Positions 14,159-19,527 of a stretch of 19,527 nucleotides of DNA are shown one piece after another (positions within the stretch are counted from its first letter, which is position 1; the number at the start of each line of letters is the position of its first letter). A model generated the notes under the pieces. The model saw only the letters and a program-made list of their open reading frames with translations, had not been told where the DNA came from and did no database searches. The translations under genes were made by a program, and so were the position numbers. This DNA is from Actinotignum schaalii_C. Lineage in GTDB: Bacteria; Actinomycetota; Actinomycetes; Actinomycetales; Actinomycetaceae. The stretch is from NCBI RefSeq assembly GCF_034119425.1, contig NZ_JAWUEL010000037.1, positions 1 through 19,527 of the forward strand. Direction: 5' to 3'.

Positions 14159-14786
14159 CGGGCTCCTCCCTAGGGCGGTCAAGCGCGGCGCGGGCGTGGT
14201 CATCTCCCGGATCAACGGGAACGTCACGTGCTTCGCGCTGGGCTTTAACCGCATCGAGTTCTTCTTGCAATTCGCGGATGCGTTCTTCGCGTTCGGCGGC
14301 ACGATCAATATTGCGGTCATCAAGCTCGTGGAGTAAATCGCGCAATTCTGAACGAACAAAGTCTCGGGTGGCCATATCGCCGACCGCGTCGCGCAAGCCG
14401 GCAATTTCACGCATGAGGTATTCGGTATCCGCCAGGTTCCGGTCCGCCCGCTGGCGGTCCTGTTCGGCGCTCACTTTGTCACGCGCATCCTGGCGGTTCT
14501 GGGCTAGCAGGATCAGGGGCGAAGCGTAGGAGGCCTGCAAGGAAAGCATGAGCGTGAGCGCGGTGAAACCGAATTCCGCGGAATCAAACTGCCATTTCTC
14601 GGGGGCCATGGTGTTCCACGCCAGCCACGCCACCACGAAAATAGTCAGGTAAACGAGGAAACTCGCGGTGCCCTGAAAACGGGCAATGCTTTCCGCCGCG
14701 CGCCCGGCAGCTTCCGGATCTTTACGCCGCCGGCGCCGAAACAAACGGCTGCGGCGTTCGAGTGGTTCATTGAAATCATTAGCCAC
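14145..14786 (-). CDS. DUF1003 two-helix membrane protein with coiled-coil tail
   Basis: This 213-residue DUF1003-family membrane protein is of unknown biochemical role. A very basic N-terminus (LFRRRRRKD at 15-23) precedes the first hydrophobic helix at about 40-58. The second spans about 72-95 and contains the diagnostic LMLSLQASYASPLILLAQNRQ. The rest is charged and heptad-like, a probable cytoplasmic coiled coil through about residue 190. The GTG start at 14786 has GAGGTG upstream. It lies inside the last codons of the MgtE-N/CBS gene (eight-base overlap), and its own end overlaps mrp, so all three are translationally coupled. In M. tuberculosis I recall the equivalent order Rv1232c-Rv1231c-mrp. 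The partner and substrate are unknown, but the MgtE-like neighbour suggests a divalent-cation-related role (inference). Confidence 0.9.
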   Translation of the reverse strand: MANDFNEPLERRSRLFRRRRRKDPEAAGRAAESIARFQGTASFLVYLTIFVVAWLAWNTMAPEKWQFDSAEFGFTALTLMLSLQASYASPLILLAQNRQDARDKVSAEQDRQRADRNLADTEYLMREIAGLRDAVGDMATRDFVRSELRDLLHELDDRNIDRAAEREERIRELQEELDAVKAQREARDVPVDPGDDHARAALDRPREEPGAHE

Positions 14787-16131
14787 GGTTCACCTCGTTC
14801 GTCGTGGATGCGGCGGGGGCTTCCGATGCTGTGGGGTTTTCTGATGCGGCGGAATCGTTGGGTGCTCCCGTAGAATTCACGTCCTCGGAATCCGCGCCCT
14901 CCCAGGAATCGTCCATATCACGCCAATCCTCGGGGAGGAGATGGTCGAGGACGTCATCAACGGAGACCGCCCCGAGGAGGAGCCCCTGATCCACCACCGG
15001 AACAGCGGTCAGGTTATAGGTTGCTAATTCGCGGGTCACCGAGCCGATGGGGGCTTCTGGATCCACCCCTTCAGTATTGCGATCCAGGATAGAACCGAGC
15101 ATCGTGGTGGGGGGTTCGCGCAGCGCCCGCTGGATATGCACCGCGCCCAGATACCGCCCCGTGGGAGTTTCCAAAGGCGGGCGGCACACAAAAGCCACCG
15201 CGGCCAGCGCCGGGGGAATATCCGGACGGGATGCCGCGGCCAGGGCCTGGGCCACGGTGTCATCCGGGCCGAGGATCACCGGGTTGGGGGTCATGAGACC
15301 ACCGGCGGTGCGCTCATCATAAGTGAGGAGGCGGCGCACATCCTGCGCTTCGCCTTCACTCATGGAGTCGAGGAGGATCGCTGCTGTTTCGGAGGGCAGA
15401 TCGGCCATGAGGTCGGCCGCGTCGTCGGGCTGCATCACGTCCAAAACGTCACCGGCACGTTCCACATCCAAACCGGCCAATACCGTTACGCGGTCCTCAT
15501 CACCGAGTTCTTCCAGAACGTCCGCGAGCTTTTCGTCCGTAAGCTCCCGGGCCACCGATTGCATGCGTTCCTCGGGTAAATCACGCAAAATTTCCGCAAT
15601 ATCCCACGGCTTGAGATCCACCAGCTGGGAGACAATAGAGGCGGCTCCCTGGGTATGGCTCGCGGTGGATAGTCCGGCCACCTCGCTCACCTTGAGGATT
15701 TCCGAATGGCGAGAATTCGTGCCGATTCCCCGCACATACACCTGGGTGAGGCCCCATTCGCGCCCGCGCAGGGGCTCAATGGCCGCGTCCACGACGCTCA
15801 TGCGGGTCCCGGTTTCCCGCACCACCACTTCGCGGTCAATGAGCTGAGCCATGACGAGTGTTTCCGAACTGCGCTGCTGGAAGCGTCGCATATTGAGCAC
15901 ACCCGTAATGATGACCTGGCCGTTCGCGATGGACGTGACGCGGGTAATGGGCAGGAAGACCCGGCGGCGCCCCACCACATCAATGGTGAGCCCGACCGCG
16001 GAAGGCACACCCTTGACGCGGAACACCACGACGACATCGTGGACGGTACCCACCTGGTCGCCAATGGGATCGTAGACGGGGGTACCGGCCAGCCGCCCGA
16101 TAAAAACGCGAGAATTTTGCGAGGTTTTCAT
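14779..16131 (-). CDS. Soluble MgtE-N/CBS-domain protein with N-terminal PRC-barrel-like region
   Basis: This 450-residue soluble protein starts with a beta-rich PRC-barrel-like segment at 9-80 (GTPVYDPIGDQVGTVHDVVV, then FLPITRVTSI). An MgtE intracellular N-domain follows at about 168-270. It consists of repeated helical units such as DIAEILRDLPEE and ELGDEDRVTVLAGLD, with MQPDDAADLMADLPSE. Two CBS domains follow at about 281-400 (GGLMTPNPVILGP near the start, LTAVPVVDQGLLLGAVSVDDVLDHLLPEDW at the end). The last 45 residues are acidic and Ser/Thr/Ala-rich. The transmembrane Mg2+ channel domain of real MgtE is absent, so the common label 'magnesium transporter' would mislead. The protein looks like a cation- or nucleotide-sensing regulator. 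ATG 16131 overlaps the aminopeptidase stop by one base (TAATG). Confidence 0.9.
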   Translation of the reverse strand: MKTSQNSRVFIGRLAGTPVYDPIGDQVGTVHDVVVVFRVKGVPSAVGLTIDVVGRRRVFLPITRVTSIANGQVIITGVLNMRRFQQRSSETLVMAQLIDREVVVRETGTRMSVVDAAIEPLRGREWGLTQVYVRGIGTNSRHSEILKVSEVAGLSTASHTQGAASIVSQLVDLKPWDIAEILRDLPEERMQSVARELTDEKLADVLEELGDEDRVTVLAGLDVERAGDVLDVMQPDDAADLMADLPSETAAILLDSMSEGEAQDVRRLLTYDERTAGGLMTPNPVILGPDDTVAQALAAASRPDIPPALAAVAFVCRPPLETPTGRYLGAVHIQRALREPPTTMLGSILDRNTEGVDPEAPIGSVTRELATYNLTAVPVVDQGLLLGAVSVDDVLDHLLPEDWRDMDDSWEGADSEDVNSTGAPNDSAASENPTASEAPAASTTNEVNRG

Positions 16132-17657
16132 TAGCGCTGCACCCGCGTGAACCATTCTTCGATATCGGCGATGGTCCGCGGTATATCTTCCGAGAGGCGC
16201 TCAGCGCCGTTTTCCGTGATGAGAATGTCATCTTCGATACGCACCCCGATTCCGCGGAAACGTTCGGGAACCTTGAGGTCGTCTTCGCGGAAGTACAGGC
16301 CCGGTTCGATGGTGAAGATCATCCCCGGTTTCAGTTCCGCATCCAGGTACATATCCCGGCGGGCGGCCGCGCAATCATGCACATCCAAGCCGAGGTGATG
16401 GGAGGTGCCGTGCGGCATCCAACGCCGGTGATACTGGCCTTCGGGGGCCAGGGACTGCGCGGCGGTGCCCGGAAGCATACCCCACTTTTCTAGGTAGCTA
16501 GCGATAACCTCCATGGCGGCGGCATGCACATCCTTGAATTTCACGCCGGGGGTACCGGCTACCTCAAGGGCGCGCTCAGCAGCTTCGAGCACAGCGTTAT
16601 ACACCTCCGCCTGTTCTGCGGTGAAGGTGCCGCTGACCGGGAGGGTGCGGGTGATATCTGCGGTGTAGAGAGAATCGAGTTCCACGCCGGCATCGACGAG
16701 GATGAGATCACCTTCGCGTACTTCGCCGTCATTTGTCATCCAATGGAGGGTATTGGCGTGGTTACCGGAGGCCGCGATGGTGTCATATCCCAAGCCGTTT
16801 CCTTCTTCGCGGGCGCGTGCAAAGAATGCACCTTCCACCACGCGCTCCCCGCGATGGTGGGCAACCGCGCGGGGCAGGCTGCGAATAATCTCATCGAAAC
16901 CGGAATAGGTAGCGGCCACAGCTTTGCGCATTTCCCGGATCTCGAAATCATCTTTAATGAGGCGAAGTTCAGAGAGGGCCTGGGCCAGCTCCATATCCTG
17001 AGCGGCATCTTGGGACAGCCCGGCCGCGGCACGCAAATCGCTTACCTGTGCGGTGATTTGTTCCGATGCTTCCGCGAGCACCCGGAGACTCACCTGGCCT
17101 TCCCCGAGATCCTTCGCGAGGGCATCGGGCAGGTTATCGAGAGAATCGGTGGCCAATCCGGTGGCGCGGCTCACTTCCTCCAGGGAGGGGCGGGCTCCCA
17201 CCCAGAATTCCCCGTGGGCCGGGTCCGAATAAAACTCCTCCGAGGAACGCGAGGCACGCGGGTAGAAGTACAGGGTGACATCATGCCCGCCCTCTTCACG
17301 CGGGTTGAAAACAAGCACCGCGCCCGGTTCCTGTTCCCCGCCCAGGCCTGTCATATGCGAGAAAGCAGAGTGAGCACGGAAGCGGTAATCGGTGTCATTA
17401 GCGCGCACCTTGGTTTCCCCGGCTGGAATAACGAGCCGTTCACCCGGGAAAAGTGCGGAAAGAGCGGCGTGGCGTGCCGGCAAATAATCTGCCACCTCTG
17501 TGCGTGGCGCCGGTTCGGGGCGCGGGCCCCAATCCGAGCCCATGAACTCCCGAAATTCGAGGTTACTGGGCTGCTGAGAACGGTTATTTCCGCGAGCGCG
17601 CAAATTTTGCTGCGCAGTATCCTGATCGTGCTGTCCCTTGGTAGTCATACCGTCCAT
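16131..17657 (-). CDS. pepP: Xaa-Pro aminopeptidase (peptidase M24B)
   Basis: This 508-residue dinuclear metallopeptidase removes N-terminal residues preceding proline in the cytoplasm. An aminopeptidase P N-terminal domain (YLPARHAALSALFPGERLVIPAG, then TDYRFRAHSAFSHMTGL) is followed by the pita-bread catalytic domain. All five metal ligands are visible, numbered from this start: D322 in LVDAG, D334 in TADITR, H420 in HGTSHHLGLDVHD, E451 in TIEPGLYF and E475 in RIEDDILIT. The start is taken as ATG 17657 because GGGAAAGGG precedes it at seven bases. ATG 17648 and ATG 17678 are in frame but lack such a site. It is the first gene of the overlapping operon that continues into the MgtE-N/CBS gene and reaches the O-methyltransferase. 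Confidence 0.94.
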   Translation of the reverse strand: MDGMTTKGQHDQDTAQQNLRARGNNRSQQPSNLEFREFMGSDWGPRPEPAPRTEVADYLPARHAALSALFPGERLVIPAGETKVRANDTDYRFRAHSAFSHMTGLGGEQEPGAVLVFNPREEGGHDVTLYFYPRASRSSEEFYSDPAHGEFWVGARPSLEEVSRATGLATDSLDNLPDALAKDLGEGQVSLRVLAEASEQITAQVSDLRAAAGLSQDAAQDMELAQALSELRLIKDDFEIREMRKAVAATYSGFDEIIRSLPRAVAHHRGERVVEGAFFARAREEGNGLGYDTIAASGNHANTLHWMTNDGEVREGDLILVDAGVELDSLYTADITRTLPVSGTFTAEQAEVYNAVLEAAERALEVAGTPGVKFKDVHAAAMEVIASYLEKWGMLPGTAAQSLAPEGQYHRRWMPHGTSHHLGLDVHDCAAARRDMYLDAELKPGMIFTIEPGLYFREDDLKVPERFRGIGVRIEDDILITENGAERLSEDIPRTIADIEEWFTRVQR

Positions 17658-17687
17658 TATCGCACCCTTTCCCGACATAAAAAGCCC

Positions 17688-17702
17688 CGGGAACTTTTCC
17701 CG
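17688..17702. promoter_or_regulatory. Perfect inverted repeat in the 72-bp divergent promoter region
   Basis: CGGGAA-CTT-TTCCCG at 17688-17702 is a perfect six-plus-six inverted repeat with a three-base spacer. It lies nearly midway between the divergent starts at 17657 (minus) and 17730 (plus). A site here would be placed to affect both transcripts. A TAAGCT box at 17717-17722 could be a -10 for the plus-strand gene, but this is weak. Confidence 0.4.
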
Positions 17703-17729
17703 CACTCACCGCCGGCTAAGCTGGAGGGC

Positions 17730-18569
17730 ATGGCTATCGATACCCACACTCACTCCACCGCTTCCGATTCCACGGTCACTCCACGCGAACTCGTGGAGGA
17801 AGCTGAGCGTATCGGTCTGGCCGGAATTGCGCTCACCGACCACGATACGGTGGCCGGGTGGGAGGAGGCCGCCGCAGCGGCGGCCTCCTGCGGCGTCGTT
17901 CTTATCCGTGGCATGGAGCTATCCACGAAATGGGAAGGGATCACCTGCCATATTCTCGGCTATCTTTTTGATCCGAATGATCGTGCGATCCAGGAACATA
18001 TCGTCACCACGCGGGCATCGCGTCTGACGCGCACCCGGGCCATTGTGGATAAGCTCAGCGCGGATGTGCCGATCACCTGGGATGACGTGGTGGCTCATAC
18101 CCCTCCGGGGGCGACGGTCGGGCGTCCCCATATTGCCGATGCCCTGGTGGCGGCCGGTGTGGTTCCCGCCCGGAGCGCGGCTTTTACCCACTATCTTTCC
18201 GTGCACGGGCCGTATTATGTGTCCCACTATGCGCCGCAAGCCTGCGAGGCCATCCGGATGGTCACGGCGGCGGGCGGGAAAGCGGTCCTGGCTCATCCGG
18301 TGGCACCCGCACGCAATAAAGTCGTGCCCGAGCGTGCTTTTGATGAGATGGCCGCGGCCGGGCTTTTTGGGGTGGAGCTACGCCACCCGGAAAATGATCC
18401 GGAGCTAGTGCCGGGCCTGGAACGCATAGCCGCGCGGCTGCAGCTACGCGGTTTCGGGGCGAGTGATTATCACGGGAGTGGGAAAACGAATCGGCTCGGG
18501 CAATACACCACGAGCGCGGAAATTATCGCCGAGTTGGTCGACGGTACCGCCTTGCCTGTGCTAGGTTAA
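17730..18569 (+). CDS. PHP-domain phosphoesterase (RNase AM/TrpH-like)
   Basis: This 279-residue protein of the polymerase-and-histidinol-phosphatase superfamily resembles YciV/TrpH. Those enzymes hydrolyse 3',5'-nucleoside bisphosphates and short 5'-phosphorylated RNAs. The metal-binding residues are in the expected order: HTHSTASD at 6-13, TDHD at 36-39, E63 in GMELS, H74, GRPHIA at 131-136, HP at 189-190 in VLAHP, and SDYHG at 245-249. The ATG at 17730 is taken as the start because the family begins at this point (DTHTHS) and GGAGGG directly precedes it. The frame stays open for about 400 codons upstream, but that part is antisense to the aminopeptidase and has no family sequence. The gene is divergent from pepP. 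Confidence 0.9.
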   Translation: MAIDTHTHSTASDSTVTPRELVEEAERIGLAGIALTDHDTVAGWEEAAAAAASCGVVLIRGMELSTKWEGITCHILGYLFDPNDRAIQEHIVTTRASRLTRTRAIVDKLSADVPITWDDVVAHTPPGATVGRPHIADALVAAGVVPARSAAFTHYLSVHGPYYVSHYAPQACEAIRMVTAAGGKAVLAHPVAPARNKVVPERAFDEMAAAGLFGVELRHPENDPELVPGLERIAARLQLRGFGASDYHGSGKTNRLGQYTTSAEIIAELVDGTALPVLG

Positions 18570-18691
18570 AACGCGCTTCACTGCCGTAGCGTTCCGGCGG
18601 GAGCCGGGTACCTGCGAGCGCCATTCTTCGCTGGTGCGGGCACGGCCGTGAAAACTTTCAGGATGTCTTTTCGATTATCGCGGGGATGTCT

Positions 18692-18697
18692 TAGGAT
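18692..18697 (+). promoter_or_regulatory. Possible -10 box for the MarC-family gene
   Basis: TAGGAT at 18692-18697 is preceded by TTTCGA at 18669-18674 with a 17-base spacer. A TTATAA stretch near 18715 is an alternative. Either would leave a leader of about 60-80 bases before the GTG at 18786. The match is partial, so confidence is low. Confidence 0.3.
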
Positions 18698-18728
18698 GGT
18701 GTCGTTATAAGTCCGGCTCGGTGTAAAA

Positions 18729-18776
18729 CCGCTCCTGCGGATGTGGAGGACCTGGTCGCCGGGGAGAATCAGGAGG
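18729..18776 (+). promoter_or_regulatory. Leader hairpin with potential Shine-Dalgarno sequestration
   Basis: The leader of the MarC gene contains a tetraloop hairpin CCGC-TCCT-GCGG at 18729-18740. The same bases CTCCTG at 18732-18737 are exactly complementary to CAGGAG at 18770-18775, which overlaps the AGGAGG ribosome binding site at 18771-18776. The two pairings are mutually exclusive. This is seen in the sequence; a regulatory role is speculative. Confidence 0.3.
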
Positions 18777-18785
18777 TACTGCCCC

Positions 18786-19412
18786 GTGGCCGTCTTTGAT
18801 GTCACGATCTTCTTGTCCACCTTCATGACCTTGTTCGTCATCGCCGACCCGCTGGGTAACCTCCCGGTTTTTATTGCTCTTACCGCGCGTAATACCAATA
18901 AGGAACGTAATCGCGCGGCCTGGCAGTCGGTCCTCACCTCCGCGATTGTGCTGGCGATTTTCGCGGTTTTCGGTAAATACATTCTGGATTTGCTGGGAAT
19001 CACCACCGCCGCCATGCAGATTTCCGGCGGTATCTTGCTTTTGCTCGTTGCCCTCCAGCTCATGCAGGACGAATCCAATCCGCAAGAAGAAGAAGCGAAG
19101 GCTTCCTCGGTGAATATCGCCCTGGTTCCCATGGGGATTCCGCTGCTGGCAGGTCCCGGCGCGATTGTTGCCATCATGATTAAGGTGGAGGAATCTGGCG
19201 ATTCTTTGGGTGGGATCCTCGCGATCATCGCCGCCTTTATTCTGCTGCACATTATTGAATGGGTGGTTTTGCGTTTCGCTTCGCCCATGCACCGGCTCCT
19301 CGGCGAAGGCGGCACGGTGTTCCTCACCCGCATCGCAGGTATGCTGCTAGCCGCTATTTCGGTGCAGCTTATTATTGCCGGAGCGGTGTCCGTGTGGCCG
19401 GGTGCCGCCTAA
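18786..19412 (+). CDS. MarC-family integral membrane protein
   Basis: This 208-residue, six-helix membrane protein belongs to the MarC (UPF0056) family. Family members are often annotated as 'NAAT transporter' because an archaeal homologue moves neutral amino acids; E. coli MarC itself has no proven antibiotic-resistance role. Diagnostic segments are FVIADPLGNLPVFIALT near the N-terminus, MQISGGILLLLVALQLM, and after an acidic loop (NPQEEEAKASS) VPMGIPLLAGPGAIVAIM. The C-terminal helix (GMLLAAISVQLIIAGAV) completes the fold. The GTG at 18786 has AGGAGG nine bases upstream and matches the start of the first helix. A longer in-frame start at 18741 would add residues unlike the family. The gene appears monocistronic. 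Confidence 0.9.
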   Translation: MAVFDVTIFLSTFMTLFVIADPLGNLPVFIALTARNTNKERNRAAWQSVLTSAIVLAIFAVFGKYILDLLGITTAAMQISGGILLLLVALQLMQDESNPQEEEAKASSVNIALVPMGIPLLAGPGAIVAIMIKVEESGDSLGGILAIIAAFILLHIIEWVVLRFASPMHRLLGEGGTVFLTRIAGMLLAAISVQLIIAGAVSVWPGAA

Positions 19413-19490
19413 GTTTTTCTTTTCGGGCTAATAGACAAATGGTGGGTCTTATATCCGGGGTTTGCCCTGCCATAGCAACGAAAAGTCAGC

Positions 19491-19517
19491 CTTATTGAGC
19501 TCGAGTACCTCAATAAG
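19491..19517. terminator. 9-bp hairpin at the right edge, possible terminator
   Basis: CTTATTGAG at 19491-19499 pairs with CTCAATAAG at 19509-19517 around a nine-base loop that itself contains CTCGAG. It lies about 80 bases after the MarC stop. The stem is AT-rich and the following bases (CTTGCTTCCT) are only partly pyrimidine-rich. It could terminate MarC transcription or belong to a gene beyond the window. Confidence 0.5.
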
Positions 19518-19527
19518 CTTGCTTCCT

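Noticed and set aside
16524..17729. An open frame extending the PHP gene upstream by about 400 codons, antisense to pepP
   Set aside because: The PHP family starts exactly at ATG 17730 (DTHTHS). The upstream part is the shadow of the aminopeptidase, and an AT-richer promoter region with a ribosome binding site separates the two.
18690..18785. A known metal riboswitch (yybP-ykoY type) upstream of the MarC gene
   Set aside because: The conserved GGGGAGUAGC-like and downstream core elements are absent. Only the local ribosome-binding-site pairing remains.
1..19527. Mobile elements, CRISPR arrays, tRNA or rRNA genes, toxin-antitoxin pairs or defence genes
   Set aside because: No transposase, integrase, terminal inverted repeats, spaced repeat array, cloverleaf sequence or paired small ORFs with such character were recognised. 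The only tandem repeats are the two short two-copy ones reported.

Overview
The window reads as chromosomal housekeeping DNA from a high-G+C Gram-positive bacterium (Actinobacteria). An Actinomycetales or Actinomycetaceae-type organism is the best guess, but this is inference, not a proven identification. The reasons are GC-rich third codon positions, several GTG starts, a DUF3117 micro-protein, and the block LOG protein / DUF3117 / O-methyltransferase / Mrp / DUF1003 / MgtE-N-CBS. From memory, that block parallels the mycobacterial Rv1205-Rv1232c neighbourhood. There is no transposase, integrase, CRISPR array, tRNA, rRNA or phage gene, and composition looks even throughout.

Layout. (1) Positions 1-1340 hold the proline-rich start of a minus-strand gene running off the left edge. 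A hairpin-rich divergent intergenic region follows, then a variant leucine-rich-repeat protein with four membrane segments, closed by a perfect 14-bp hairpin. (2) Positions 1354-5234 hold a minus-strand NCS1 purine/cytosine-type permease, acpS (holo-ACP synthase, with an internal insertion), a tandem 22-bp repeat, and lysP (lysine permease). (3) Positions 5410-8556 form a tight one-carbon cluster, glyA-folD-xth. GlyA makes methylene-THF from serine, FolD oxidises it to formyl-THF, and an exonuclease III follows. (4) Positions 8627-12152 carry a YihY/BrkB membrane protein with a probable leaderless GTG start, a mannose-1-phosphate guanylyltransferase, a LOG-family phosphoribohydrolase-like protein, and the 55-residue DUF3117 protein, followed by a strong hairpin. 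(5) Positions 12320-17657, all minus strand, form an overlapping operon transcribed as Xaa-Pro aminopeptidase > PRC-barrel-like/MgtE-N/CBS protein > DUF1003 membrane protein > Mrp ATPase > O-methyltransferase. (6) Positions 17730-19527 hold a divergent PHP-domain phosphoesterase and a MarC-family membrane protein, with a hairpin at the right edge.

No obviously new defence, mobile or biosynthetic system is visible. The best candidate for an under-described module is the translationally overlapping pair of a soluble MgtE-like Mg2+-sensor protein without a channel domain and a two-helix DUF1003 membrane protein, embedded between an aminopeptidase and an Mrp Fe-S carrier. The other points of interest are structural. 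They include possible RNA structure in two leaders, a leaderless start, a palindrome in a 72-bp divergent promoter region, and insertions in AcpS and the mannose-1-phosphate guanylyltransferase.
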